DNA of 64,000 nt. Origin: PKWO01 sp036384915 (GTDB lineage Bacteria; Pseudomonadota; Gammaproteobacteria; Burkholderiales; Burkholderiaceae_D). A program made the translations under genes and the position numbers. How positions within the stretch are numbered: position 1 is the stretch's first letter; every line of letters starts with the position of its first letter. Under the pieces are notes generated by a model. It was given only the letters and a program-made list of their open reading frames with translations, made no database searches and was not told the origin of the DNA. Where the stretch lies: NCBI GenBank assembly GCA_036384915.1, contig DASVLJ010000070.1:1-64000 (forward strand), given 5' to 3'. Shown here in pieces: positions 52,616 through 60,961 of the stretch.

Positions 52616-53410
52616 ATGGACACCGTTCTCGAGCACGATGAGACCGAGGCGGAAGTGCAGCCGAAGCGCGCAGCCAAAGCGCGCAAGCCCGCAGAGAAAG
52701 AACACCGCATTGCCGGCCAGCCCGGCTTCGTACTGCACAGCTACCCCTACAAGGAAACCAGCCTGATCGTCGACGTATTCTCGCGCGATCACGGCCGCGT
52801 CCCCGTCGTTGCCAAAGGCGCCAAGCGGCCCAATTCCAGGCTGCGCGGGGTGCTGCAGACTTTTCAGCCCTTGTCGCTGTCCTGGAGCGGCAAGGCCGAA
52901 ATGCGCACCCTGATCGGCGCCGAGTGGGTAGGAGGCTTGCTGCCTTTGGAAAAGTCGGCGCTCTTGTGCGGCTTTTATCTCAATGAGCTGCTGGTCAAGC
53001 TGCTGGCGCGCGATGATCCGCATCCCGCACTGTTCGATCATTACGTCGCCGCCCTGAACGAGCTGGCACATGATGAACCGGCTCCCATCGTGCTGCGCAA
53101 ATTCGAACGAGCCTTGTTGAAAGAAACCGGCGTCGCCACCGATTTCACCGTATGCCGCGCCACGGGAGAGCCGGTCGACCCGAAGCAGGATTACGTGGTC
53201 GATCCCGAGAGCGGGCCGCGGCCGGCACGTGCCGCCGACCGCTGGCCGTCGGTAGCGGGCAAGACCCTGCTCGACATGGAAAAGCAGGATTACGGCGACG
53301 CCGCCACCCAGGCGCAGAGCAAGACGCTGATGCGTTTCCTGCTCGCGCACCATTTGGGCGGCGTGCCTTTGAATACGCGCCAGATCTTGATCGACCTGAC
53401 GCAGCTATGA
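52616..53410 (+). CDS. recO: DNA repair protein RecO
   Basis: A 264-residue recombination mediator of the RecFOR pathway. A charged N-terminal tail of about 30 residues (ETEAEVQPKRAAKARKPAEK) precedes the OB fold (GFVLHSYPYKETSLIVDVFSRDHGRVPVVAKGAKRPNS). The helical C-terminal domain includes CGFYLNELLVKLLARDDPHP. The zinc-ribbon cysteines of some RecO proteins are not seen. It belongs to the rnc-era-recO-pdxJ operon. Confidence 0.93.
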   Translation: MDTVLEHDETEAEVQPKRAAKARKPAEKEHRIAGQPGFVLHSYPYKETSLIVDVFSRDHGRVPVVAKGAKRPNSRLRGVLQTFQPLSLSWSGKAEMRTLIGAEWVGGLLPLEKSALLCGFYLNELLVKLLARDDPHPALFDHYVAALNELAHDEPAPIVLRKFERALLKETGVATDFTVCRATGEPVDPKQDYVVDPESGPRPARAADRWPSVAGKTLLDMEKQDYGDAATQAQSKTLMRFLLAHHLGGVPLNTRQILIDLTQL

Positions 53411-53417
53411 GGACATC

Positions 53418-54185
53418 ATGAGTTATCTGCAACCAACCCCCTCCATCATCGATCTCGGCGTCAACATCGACCACGTCGCCACGCTGCGCAATGCGCGCGG
53501 CACGGTCTACCCCGACCCGCTCAAGGCCGCCTTGCTGGCCGAGGAAGCCGGCGCCGATGCGATCACGCTGCACATGCGCGAAGACCGGCGCCACATCAAG
53601 GACGCCGATGTGATTGCGATCCGGCCGCAATTGAAGACGCGCATGAATCTTGAAGCGGCCGTGACGCCCGAGATGATCGACTTCTGCTGCCGCATCAAAC
53701 CGCACGATGCCTGCCTGGTGCCGGAGCGGCGCGAAGAAGTGACGACCGAGGGCGGGCTCGACGTGGTGCGCTATTTCGCCCAAGTGAAGGCCGCAGTGGA
53801 ACAGTTGCATGCCGAAGGTATTCGCGTGAGCCTGTTCATCGACGCCGACGCGGCACAGATCCAGGCCGCGGCCGAGAGCGGCGCCGCCGTCATTGAGTTG
53901 CATACGGGGCGCTATGCCGATGCGCACGAAGCGGCCGAACAGGCGCGCGAGCTGGAACGCGTCCGGCAAGGTGTCGTGGAAGGCGTCAAGCGCGGGTTGA
54001 AGGTCAATGCAGGCCATGGCTTGCATTGCACCAACGTGCAGGCGATCGCCGCGATACCCGATATCGCCGAACTCAACATCGGCCATGCCATCGTCGCACA
54101 AGCCGTGTTCGACGGCTGGCAAAAAGCCGTGCGCGACATGAAAGCCATCATGACGCAGGCGCGCCTGGCTGCGCGCGGCGCCTGA
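53418..54185 (+). CDS. pdxJ: Pyridoxine 5'-phosphate synthase
   Basis: A 255-residue TIM-barrel enzyme closing the pyridoxine ring in the deoxyxylulose-5-phosphate pathway of vitamin B6. LGVNIDHVATLRNARGT, HMREDRRHIKD, CLVPERREEVTTEGGLDV, SLFIDADAAQIQAA and HTGRYAD are the conserved strands and loops. GAGG lies before the ATG. It is followed at once by acpS, as in many bacteria. Confidence 0.96.
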   Translation: MSYLQPTPSIIDLGVNIDHVATLRNARGTVYPDPLKAALLAEEAGADAITLHMREDRRHIKDADVIAIRPQLKTRMNLEAAVTPEMIDFCCRIKPHDACLVPERREEVTTEGGLDVVRYFAQVKAAVEQLHAEGIRVSLFIDADAAQIQAAAESGAAVIELHTGRYADAHEAAEQARELERVRQGVVEGVKRGLKVNAGHGLHCTNVQAIAAIPDIAELNIGHAIVAQAVFDGWQKAVRDMKAIMTQARLAARGA

Positions 54186-54190
54186 CGAAT

Positions 54191-54589
54191 ATGATCCACG
54201 GCATCGGCACCGATATCGTGCAAGTCTCGCGCATTGCCGCGTCCGTCGAACGCCAGGGCGACCGCTTTGCCGACAAAGTGCTCGGACCCGACGAGATGCA
54301 AGTCTTTCGCGAACGCAGTGCAAAGTTGGCTGCGCGCGGCATGCGTTACCTCGCGGCGCGCTTCGCCGCCAAGGAAGCGTTTTCCAAGGCGCTCGGCACG
54401 GGTTTCCGTCCGCCGATGAGCTGGCACGGCTTGCAGGTGATGAACGACGAGGAGGGTAAGCCCGTCGCCGTGACCAGCGGCGAGTTGCGCGGCTACCTCG
54501 AAGCCCGTCAATTGCAGGCGCAGATTTCCTTGTCCGACGAAGCGGACTATGCCGTTGCCTTTGTCATTCTGGAAAAGGCGGTAAAGTAG
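54191..54589 (+). CDS. acpS: Holo-ACP synthase
   Basis: A 132-residue phosphopantetheinyl transferase activating the acyl carrier protein encoded at 40846. MIHGIGTDIVQVSRI carries the metal-binding Asp, and RFAAKEAFSKALGTGF the catalytic Glu and Lys. The ATG at 54191 matches the universal family start; longer upstream readings overlap pdxJ and are rejected. Confidence 0.95.
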   Translation: MIHGIGTDIVQVSRIAASVERQGDRFADKVLGPDEMQVFRERSAKLAARGMRYLAARFAAKEAFSKALGTGFRPPMSWHGLQVMNDEEGKPVAVTSGELRGYLEARQLQAQISLSDEADYAVAFVILEKAVK

Positions 54590-54592
54590 GGC

Positions 54593-56485
54593 ATGAGCGA
54601 CCTCATCTCCGGAACATCCGACGAAGAAGCCGGCACGCCAGCGCCTGAGGATGCACGGGCAATCGTACTCGATACCGTGGCCAAGCTGCCGCACCTGCCC
54701 GGCGTGTACCGCTATTTCGATGCGGGCGATACCGTGCTTTACGTCGGCAAGGCGCGCGATCTGAAGAAGCGCGTCTCGAGCTATTTCCAGAAGACCTTGA
54801 GCAGCCCGCGCATCGCCATGATGGTCGAGCGCATCGCCCGGCTTGAAACGACCGTGACGCGTAGCGAGGCCGAAGCACTTATCCTCGAAAACAACCTGAT
54901 CAAGACTTTGCAGCCGCGCTACAACATCCTGTTCCGCGACGACAAATCCTATCCCTATCTCAAGATCACCGGCGGCGACGTGCCGCGCATGGCCTACTAC
55001 CGCGGCGCGGTGGACAAGAAAAACCAGTATTTCGGCCCCTTCCCGAGCGCATGGGCGGTCAAGGAATCGATGCAAATCCTGCAGAAGGTGTTCCTCTTGC
55101 GCACCTGCGAGGATTCGGTGTTTTCCAACCGCACGCGGCCCTGCCTGTTGCACCAGATCCACCGTTGCAGCGGGCCCTGCGTGAACCTGATTTCGCGCGA
55201 GGATTATGCCGCCGACGTGGACAATGCCGCCAAGTTCCTGCGCGGGCGCCAGACCGAAGTGATGCAGACGCTGGAAGGCAAGATGCACGGCTTCGCCGCC
55301 GAACTCAAGTTCGAGCAAGCCGCGGTGGTGCGCAACCAGATCGCGGCCTTGTCGCGCGTGCTGCACCAGCAAAGCATGGAAACCACGGGCGATGCGGATA
55401 TCGACATCATTGCCGTGGTGGTGCATGGCGGGCGCGCCTGCGTCAACCTGGCCATGGTGCGCGGCGGACGCCATCTGGGCGACCGCGCCTATTTTCCTAC
55501 CCACGTGGATAATGCCGTGTCCAGCGCGGAAGAGTCGCTGGAACTTGAAGTGCTGAAAGCCTTCATCGCCCAGCACTACGCCGAGAAATTCATCCCCGGC
55601 ACGCTGATCGTGAATCACGAATTGAACGAGCCGGAATTGCTGCTTGCCTTGATGGAGCAATGCGGCCACCGCATCCATCTCGTGTTCCAGCCCCAGGGGC
55701 AGCGCCGCACCTGGCTCGAGATGGCGCACAAGGGGGCGGAGATCGCATTGGCGCGTTTGCTGTCGGAACAAGGCTCGCAGCAGGCGCGCACGCGCGCGCT
55801 GGCCGATGCGCTGGGGCTGGAAATGGCCGACCTCGATGCGGTGCGGGTGGAATGCTTCGACATCAGCCATACGCAAGGAGAGGCGACCCAGGCTTCGTGC
55901 GTGGTGTTCCATCATCACGCCATGCAAAACGGCGAATACCGGCGCTATAACATCAACGATATCACGCCGGGCGACGACTATGCCGCCATGCGGCAGGTGC
56001 TGATGCGCCGCTACGAGAAAGTGGCCAATGGCGACGGGGTGATGCCCGATGTTGTGCTGATCGACGGCGGCAAGGGACAGGTCGAGATGGCGCGCCAGGT
56101 GTTCGTCGAGCTCGGCCTCGATATTTCGCTGATCGTCGGCGTGGCCAAGGGAGAGGGGCGCAGGGTGGGGCTTGAAACCCTGGTCTTTGTCGATGGGCGC
56201 GAGCCGCAGGAACTGGGCAAGGAATCGGCTGCGCTGATGCTGGTGGCGCAAATCCGCGATGAGGCGCACCGTTTCGCCATCACCGGCATGCGCGCCAAGC
56301 GCGCCAAGGCGCGCCAGACTTCACGGCTGGAAGAGATCGAAGGCGTTGGAGCCAAGCGCCGGCAAAAGCTGCTGGCGCGTTTCGGCGGCTTGCGCGGCGT
56401 GATGAGCGCAAGCATCGAAGACCTGGCTTCGGTCGAGGGCATCTCGCACCAGCTGGCCGAGGAGATTTACAAGCAATTGCATTGA
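54593..56485 (+). CDS. uvrC: UvrABC system protein C
   Basis: A 630-residue nucleotide-excision-repair endonuclease subunit. GIY-YIG domain: LPGVYRYFDAGDTVLYVGKARDLKKRV, near 35-60. A UVR motif follows (ALEGKMHGFAAELKFEQAA-type, near 215). The RNase H-like endonuclease half has VECFDISHTQGEATQASCVVF and LIDGGKGQVEMA, and the double helix-hairpin-helix ends the protein (LEEIEGVGAKRRQKLLARFGG). It starts four bases after acpS. Confidence 0.96.
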   Translation: MSDLISGTSDEEAGTPAPEDARAIVLDTVAKLPHLPGVYRYFDAGDTVLYVGKARDLKKRVSSYFQKTLSSPRIAMMVERIARLETTVTRSEAEALILENNLIKTLQPRYNILFRDDKSYPYLKITGGDVPRMAYYRGAVDKKNQYFGPFPSAWAVKESMQILQKVFLLRTCEDSVFSNRTRPCLLHQIHRCSGPCVNLISREDYAADVDNAAKFLRGRQTEVMQTLEGKMHGFAAELKFEQAAVVRNQIAALSRVLHQQSMETTGDADIDIIAVVVHGGRACVNLAMVRGGRHLGDRAYFPTHVDNAVSSAEESLELEVLKAFIAQHYAEKFIPGTLIVNHELNEPELLLALMEQCGHRIHLVFQPQGQRRTWLEMAHKGAEIALARLLSEQGSQQARTRALADALGLEMADLDAVRVECFDISHTQGEATQASCVVFHHHAMQNGEYRRYNINDITPGDDYAAMRQVLMRRYEKVANGDGVMPDVVLIDGGKGQVEMARQVFVELGLDISLIVGVAKGEGRRVGLETLVFVDGREPQELGKESAALMLVAQIRDEAHRFAITGMRAKRAKARQTSRLEEIEGVGAKRRQKLLARFGGLRGVMSASIEDLASVEGISHQLAEEIYKQLH

Positions 56486-56551
56486 ACCCATAGCGCTGCC
56501 GCATTCTGGAGGATAATGGCGGTGCATCAAATCGAACAAGCACAATATTTC

Positions 56552-57139
56552 ATGCCATTCAACCTTCCTATCTTCCTCACTTGGCTGCGCGTCGCTCTGA
56601 TACCGCTCGTGGTCGGCGTGTTTTATCTGCCCGAGACAATACTCACCCGCTATGAGCAAGGCGTCGCCGCCACCGTGATTTTCATCGTCGCCGCGGTAAC
56701 CGATTGGTTCGATGGTTTCCTGGCGCGGCGCTTGAGCCAGACCTCCGCCTTCGGCGCCTTTCTCGATCCCGTTGCGGACAAGCTGATGGTTTCCGGCGCG
56801 CTGCTGGTCTTGCTGCAGCTTGATCGCATCAAGTACGGCGCAGCGGTGGCTTTCATCATCATCGGGCGCGAGATTGCCATTTCCGCCTTGCGCGAATGGA
56901 TGGCCCACATCGGCGCATCGAAATCGGTGGCGGTCAGCTCGATCGGCAAGATCAAGACCACGGCGCAGATGGTCGCCATTCCGATGCTGCTGTACTACGA
57001 TCAATTTCTCTACGTGATCGATACGCGCGTGTGGGGGCAATGGCTGCTTGGCGTGGCGGCGGTGCTGACGGTATGGTCGATGTTCTACTACTTGCGCAAG
57101 GCTTGGCCTGTCATCAAAGAAAAAGCCGGCCATCTATGA
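56552..57139 (+). CDS. pgsA: Phosphatidylglycerophosphate synthase PgsA
   Basis: A 195-residue CDP-alcohol phosphatidyltransferase making phosphatidylglycerol phosphate. The motif DWFDGFLARRLSQTSAFGAFLDPVADK matches DGx2ARx8Gx3Dx3D (residues about 52-78). About five to six membrane helices are present. The start is uncertain: MPFNLPIFLTWLRVALIP matches the family N-terminus and is used here, but an in-frame ATG at 56516 has a GGAGG three bases upstream and would add 12 residues. A tRNA operon follows directly. Confidence 0.9.
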   Translation: MPFNLPIFLTWLRVALIPLVVGVFYLPETILTRYEQGVAATVIFIVAAVTDWFDGFLARRLSQTSAFGAFLDPVADKLMVSGALLVLLQLDRIKYGAAVAFIIIGREIAISALREWMAHIGASKSVAVSSIGKIKTTAQMVAIPMLLYYDQFLYVIDTRVWGQWLLGVAAVLTVWSMFYYLRKAWPVIKEKAGHL

Positions 57140-57158
57140 AAATAGACGGCGTTGATGC

Positions 57159-57186
57159 TTGACAAGCTCAGCGGATCCGCTATAAT
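57159..57186 (+). promoter_or_regulatory. Promoter of the tRNA-Gly/Gly/Cys cluster
   Basis: TTGACA and TATAAT match consensus perfectly with a 16-base spacer, ending 17 bases before the first tRNA-Gly. Confidence 0.85.
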
Positions 57187-57203
57187 GCTCGCTTGTTGTC
57201 GAC

Positions 57204-57279
57204 GCGGGAGTAGCTCAGTTGGTAGAGCGCAACCTTGCCAAGGTTGAGGTCGAGAGTTCGAGACTCTTCTCCCGCTCCA
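57204..57279 (+). tRNA. tRNA-Gly (GCC), copy 1
   Basis: A 76-base cloverleaf with acceptor GCGGGAG/CTCCCGC, D-arm GCTCAGTTGGTAGAGC, anticodon GCC at 57237-57239 in the loop of CAACCTTGCCAAGGTTG, T-arm GAGTTCGAGACTC and encoded CCA. It is identical to the second copy. Confidence 0.97.
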
Positions 57280-57287
57280 GGATTCCG

Positions 57288-57320
57288 AAGGAAGCCGAAG
57301 TCAAACAAGGCTTCCTTTTT
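57288..57320 (+). terminator. Terminator between the two tRNA-Gly genes
   Basis: AAGGAAGCC and GGCTTCCTT form a 9-bp stem with a 12-base loop, followed by T residues. It would stop most transcription before the second tRNA-Gly, so the downstream tRNAs may need read-through or their own promoter. Confidence 0.72.
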
Positions 57321-57361
57321 CATTTCCAGGGGTGCGGCAACAGAATGCGGCAACACTCCAT

Positions 57362-57437
57362 GCGGGAGTAGCTCAGTTGGTAGAGCGCAACCTTGCCAAG
57401 GTTGAGGTCGAGAGTTCGAGACTCTTCTCCCGCTCCA
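57362..57437 (+). tRNA. tRNA-Gly (GCC), copy 2
   Basis: All 76 bases are identical to the copy at 57204-57279. Upstream is a direct repeat of TGCGGCAACA (57333-57342 and 57346-57355), which I cannot assign to any element. Confidence 0.97.
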
Positions 57438-57518
57438 GTTTCATCTCGTGACGGTTGATGCACATCGGCACGAATCACGGTTACAATGCGGCGTAGCGTT
57501 AGCTGCATGCTCCATGAC

Positions 57519-57592
57519 GGCGGGGTAGCAAAGCGGTTATGCAGCGGCCTGCAAAGCCGTGTAGACCGGTTCGACTCCGGTCCCCGCCTCCA
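57519..57592 (+). tRNA. tRNA-Cys (GCA)
   Basis: A 74-base cloverleaf: acceptor GGCGGGG/CCCCGCC, anticodon GCA at 57551-57553, T-arm ACCGGTTCGACTCCGGT and encoded CCA. Confidence 0.95.
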
Positions 57593-57626
57593 AACGTCGA
57601 AGATTCAAGCAAGATCCAAATAAAAC

Positions 57627-57651
57627 AGCCCGCTTCCATGTGGGCTTTTTT
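57627..57651 (+). terminator. Terminator after tRNA-Cys
   Basis: AGCCCGC-TTCCAT-GTGGGCT with one G-U pair is followed by a six-base T-run. Confidence 0.82.
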
Positions 57652-57801
57652 ACTTTTGGCACGTCGTTGCGCCTTAAGGGGCGAGCGCAGTGTCCGGAAT
57701 GCGACATGGCATTGCCCGTAATTTGCCGGGGTGACATTTTTTTATGGCGGCGGTAGACTTCTGCCTGACTGGCGTGCAGCCAGGCGCAAACAGGGGGCGC
57801 C

Positions 57802-58482
57802 ATGCAGAAGGTGGAAGTGCCGCGTGCGTCGGAGCAGCAGGCGGAAACGAGAAAGCCGCTGCCGGAAGGCGCGCTGGAGTCTCCTGCCGGCGCGCAGATT
57901 GGCCAGCTTCAGGCTCTGGCCCAGGGCAGCAATCAAGCGATGAGGCTGGTGCAATTGAGGGCATGGGCCGACGCCAGCCCACAGGTCGCCCATCTGCAGC
58001 GAATGTCCGCCTCATTCGGCAACGGTGCGCCTGCCGCACAGCTCAAGACCGACGTCAAGGAGGATAAGGACGACGCCACGGCCGGCAAGGAAACCAGTTC
58101 GAAGAAAATTGCCACGCCAACGCAAGGTACGAAGTGGTTCCGCTTTGCGCGAGGTGACGGCGACGTCATCGAATCGTTTGCGAACAACCTGTACAAGGGC
58201 GCCGATGCTGGTTCCAACCCGGTGCACGCCACCATCGACCTGTCCAACAATACGAAAGGCGTTGCGAAGTCGGCTATTCCCGAACTCAGCCGCGCCCAGC
58301 ACTTTGCATTGGGCGACGCCATGATCGGTAAAAGCAAAGACTACCGGAAGGGAACCTACACCTGGCACCACATGACGGATGCCTACAAAATGGAACTGGT
58401 CGACATGTATACCCACGGCGGTTTTTACCATTACGGCGGATTCTCTGCGTGGCAAGAGGGGGTGGACGATGATGACGACTAG
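57802..58482 (+). CDS. Orphan WHH-type (HNH/Endo VII superfamily) nuclease toxin with injection-cargo-like linker
   Basis: A 226-residue protein without signal peptide or membrane segment. Residues 31-82 hold Gln/Leu-rich repeats (QLQALAQGSNQAMRLVQLRA, then WADASPQVAHLQRMS), the style of linker that I recall next to DUF4157 domains in extracellular contractile-injection cargo. A Lys/Asp/Thr-rich hinge covers 83-110. The C-terminal domain ends GTYTWHHMTDAYKMELVD, MYTHGGFYHYGGFSAW. This matches the WHH nuclease pattern, with His189/190, His205 and His210 as likely catalytic or metal residues. An acidic DDDDD closes it. There is no immunity gene, VgrG, Rhs or phage-tail gene nearby. DNase activity is inferred from family. 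Confidence 0.7.
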   Translation: MQKVEVPRASEQQAETRKPLPEGALESPAGAQIGQLQALAQGSNQAMRLVQLRAWADASPQVAHLQRMSASFGNGAPAAQLKTDVKEDKDDATAGKETSSKKIATPTQGTKWFRFARGDGDVIESFANNLYKGADAGSNPVHATIDLSNNTKGVAKSAIPELSRAQHFALGDAMIGKSKDYRKGTYTWHHMTDAYKMELVDMYTHGGFYHYGGFSAWQEGVDDDDD

Positions 58483-58683
58483 CGTTGCTGCTCCGTGCCG
58501 GACGAGTCTGTCATTGCGGTTCCATGTCAATCCGGCCGCTTCGTCGGTAGCCGGATTGCCTGCTTGACGCTTGCCCACAAGGTGACCTATCAGTGCCGTG
58601 GCGCCGGCGCGCCTAAGCTACGTCAGTCTTTCTTCTTTGCGGATAAAACGGGGATTGCACCATATCGCCGGAGTGCGGAAGGC

Positions 58684-58705
58684 GGGCCGGCAGGAAGCCC
58701 GGCCC
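58684..58705 (-). terminator. Weak terminator candidate for the glycosyltransferase gene
   Basis: GGGCCGG and CCGGCCC form a 7-bp GC stem 20 bases past the stop codon on the minus strand. There is no proper T-run. Confidence 0.35.
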
Positions 58706-58725
58706 GAGGAACTACTGGTGTTGAG

Positions 58726-59916
58726 TTAGGAGGTACTGACCGCCGTTTGCAAAGCCGCATGGCTGCGTGCGTCGATCAAGCCCTGGTAGATATCGACTAC
58801 GCGCCGTGCCGTGGCCGGCGCGCTCCAGGTGTCGGCATAGCGCCGCCCTTCGTCGCCGACGGACAGGCGCAGTTCGCGGTCGGCCAGGAGGCGCGCAATC
58901 TTGGCGGAAAAGTCTTCCACGTTTTCTTCGGCCACCAGCGCGCCGCGCTTGGGCGCGAGGATGTCGATCGTGCCCATGACCGCGGTCGACACCACCGGCA
59001 CGCCGAGCGCCATCGCTTCGAGCAGCACCAGGCCCTGGGTTTCGGTGCGCGAGGCGAAAGTGAACACATCGGCCGCGCGATAGCAGTCGAGCAGTTCGGT
59101 TTCGCGGTCGAGGTAGCCGACGAACATCACGTTGTCCTGTAAGCCCATCTGCTTTGCTTGATGCTCCAGGTCGTTCCTGGCCGGGCCTTCGCCGCAGATC
59201 AAGAACAGGATTTGCGGATGGCTTGCCTTCATGTGAGCCACCACCTGCAGCAGGAAGCCGATATTCTTTTCATGCGCCACGCGGCCCACGTGCAGCAGCA
59301 GATGGCGCTCTTCGGGGATGCCATGCTTGGCGCGGAAGCGCGAGCCGATGCCCGATTCGAACTTGGCCATCTGGATGCCGGTCGGCGCGATGTGCGTGGG
59401 CGTAGTGCAGCGATACTCCTTGAGCACCGTGGCCATAGCCGTGGACGGCACGATCACTGCGTCGACGGCATTGCATTGCGAGCGAGAGAAGCTGCGCGTC
59501 ATCGCGCGCGTCATGCCCTTGGGCAGGAAAGGAATGTAGTGGTACAGGTATTCCTCGAAAAAGGTGTGGTAAGTCTCGACAGTCGGGATGTTCAGCGCGC
59601 GCGCCAGCTTCAAGCCGGCATAGTGAGCCAGGAAAGGCGTCTGGATATGCAGCACGTCGAACTGCATCTCGCGCAACTTCGGCGTCAGTTCATGGATTTT
59701 GGATGATTTCATCAGCCGGTCTTCCGGGTCGAACATCACATAGCCCGAGGGCACGCGCGTGATATGCGCTTCGTCCGGGTGGCCGGCCGGATAGGCCGGG
59801 GCGATGAGATGCACGTAATGGCCCTGTGCGGCCAACTCCTGCTGGAAGGTCAGGATCGATGTGGACACTCCGTTCACGCGAGGGAAGTAGACGTCCGATA
59901 TCATCAAAATCCGCAT
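58726..59916 (-). CDS. Glycosyltransferase family 4 protein
   Basis: A 396-residue GT-B fold retaining glycosyltransferase. The N-terminal domain starts RILMISDVYFPRVNGVSTSI, with the glycine-rich acceptor-side loop, and has HIQTPFLAHYAGLKLARAL and ETYHTFFEEYLYHY. The C-terminal domain has HVGRVAHEKNIGFLL and the E-x7-E donor motif in RTETQGLVLLEAMALGVPVV. It resembles diacylglycerol glucosyltransferases and PimB/MgtA-type mannosyltransferases of glycolipid synthesis. The sugar and acceptor cannot be told from sequence. It is a single gene, with no polysaccharide cluster around it. Confidence 0.85.
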   Translation of the reverse strand: MRILMISDVYFPRVNGVSTSILTFQQELAAQGHYVHLIAPAYPAGHPDEAHITRVPSGYVMFDPEDRLMKSSKIHELTPKLREMQFDVLHIQTPFLAHYAGLKLARALNIPTVETYHTFFEEYLYHYIPFLPKGMTRAMTRSFSRSQCNAVDAVIVPSTAMATVLKEYRCTTPTHIAPTGIQMAKFESGIGSRFRAKHGIPEERHLLLHVGRVAHEKNIGFLLQVVAHMKASHPQILFLICGEGPARNDLEHQAKQMGLQDNVMFVGYLDRETELLDCYRAADVFTFASRTETQGLVLLEAMALGVPVVSTAVMGTIDILAPKRGALVAEENVEDFSAKIARLLADRELRLSVGDEGRRYADTWSAPATARRVVDIYQGLIDARSHAALQTAVSTS

Positions 59917-60158
59917 GTTTTCCTCTAAGTTGGCCGATATTGAGCGCAGAGACTATAGAAAGTATGTTACCGGGCTGTGACATGGCATCAAAAGGTCATG
60001 AAGAAAGCTTGCCTCCGGTTACGATAAGGAGACGAATTATTGCAATGGAGAAATTCGGCAATAGGCAAGCGTGCCCGGGCCTATCATTGTGATAACTGGC
60101 CAATTTTTCTGTGCGGCCTTGCCTCGAGCCGATTGCGCAGGCACCCTGTGGGGAGGAG

Positions 60159-60167
60159 TGATACAAT
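60159..60167 (+). promoter_or_regulatory. Candidate extended -10 promoter of tRNA-Leu
   Basis: TGATACAAT (TG-n-TACAAT) lies 38 bases upstream of the tRNA. No clear -35 box is seen. Confidence 0.42.
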
Positions 60168-60205
60168 CGCGCCTCCCATTCGCGGACCCTTCACCGGTCC
60201 GCTTT

Positions 60206-60298
60206 GCCCGAGTGGTGAAATTGGTAGACACAGCGGACTTAAAATCCGCCGCTTACCCGAGAGGGGGCGTACCGGTTCGATTCCGGTCTCGGGCACCA
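60206..60298 (+). tRNA. tRNA-Leu (TAA)
   Basis: A class II tRNA of 93 bases by my count. Acceptor GCCCGAG/CTCGGGC, anticodon stem GCGGA/TCCGC with loop CTTAAAA and anticodon TAA at 60240-60242, a long variable arm (CTTACCCGAGAGGGGGCGT region), T-arm CCGGTTCGATTCCGG, encoded CCA. Confidence 0.93.
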
Positions 60299-60333
60299 TT
60301 GAGTCGAATGGCAATCGTGGTTGATCCGGCATG

Positions 60334-60358
60334 TTATGACCGGCGTTTCGGGTCATAA
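60334..60358 (+). terminator. Hairpin after tRNA-Leu, possible terminator
   Basis: TTATGACC and GGTCATAA form an 8-bp stem with a 9-base loop, 36 bases past the tRNA. It lacks a T-run. Confidence 0.38.
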
Positions 60359-60577
60359 GTCGTAGAAAACCCGGCCAGGATTTTCAATATTATTCGCTTG
60401 CCAGTCGGGTTTACACTGGGGCAGATCCTCGTATGTCCTGCTGCTTAAGCGGCATCCTTGCGCTTGACCCCGCCCATGGACGGCGACGACGCTCTGAAAG
60501 AGTTGTAAGGAAGGTCGGCTTTGTTCGACAGATGGGTGCGCGCAAACATCCAACCCATTTCGAACAAAGGAACCAAT

Positions 60578-60922
60578 ATGAACTCGATGAAACACTTGAT
60601 GCTTGCCGGAGTATTGGCGACTGCAGGCTTTGTCGTGCTTGCGCCGGCTGCCATGGCTGCGCAGAATGAGCCGGCGCAAACCGGCTTTGTCAGGGGCACG
60701 GACTACGCCATGTACCAGATGGACCAATACCACGCGGATATCGAGCACATGTCCCAGGAAGAGCGCAGCAAGCTGATGGTCTTGCAGGACAAGCTGATGC
60801 AGATGGAAATGGACCATGCTGCGGCCAGCATGAAAATGGAAATGGAGACGGCCAAGGCCCGGCGCGATATCCAGATGTACATCTATTCGACGCACAAGCC
60901 GCGCGGGCAGGATATCAATTGA
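60578..60922 (+). CDS. Small exported Met/Gln-rich helical protein
   Basis: A 114-residue protein with a signal peptide (MLAGVLATAGFVVLAPAAMAAQ). The mature part is one long amphipathic stretch rich in Met, Gln, Glu and His (YAMYQMDQYHADIEHMSQEE, then KLMQMEMDHAAASMKMEMET), resembling small periplasmic metal- or stress-responsive helical proteins. Met/His clusters could bind copper, but that is a guess. AAAGGAAC supports this ATG; longer readings add a tail that breaks the signal peptide. The family is not recognised. Confidence 0.68.
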   Translation: MNSMKHLMLAGVLATAGFVVLAPAAMAAQNEPAQTGFVRGTDYAMYQMDQYHADIEHMSQEERSKLMVLQDKLMQMEMDHAAASMKMEMETAKARRDIQMYIYSTHKPRGQDIN

Positions 60923-60961
60923 AGCCGGTGTGACGTAAGATTTGCGGATTTGATGTGCGCA

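Noticed and set aside
53912..56269. A 785-codon frame antisense to uvrC and acpS
   Set aside because: It has His/Arg-rich low-complexity content and runs across two well-supported genes.
57802..58482. A full T6SS or Rhs toxin module
   Set aside because: No VgrG, PAAR, Hcp, Rhs repeats or immunity gene is found within several kilobases. Only the single toxin-like gene is supported.
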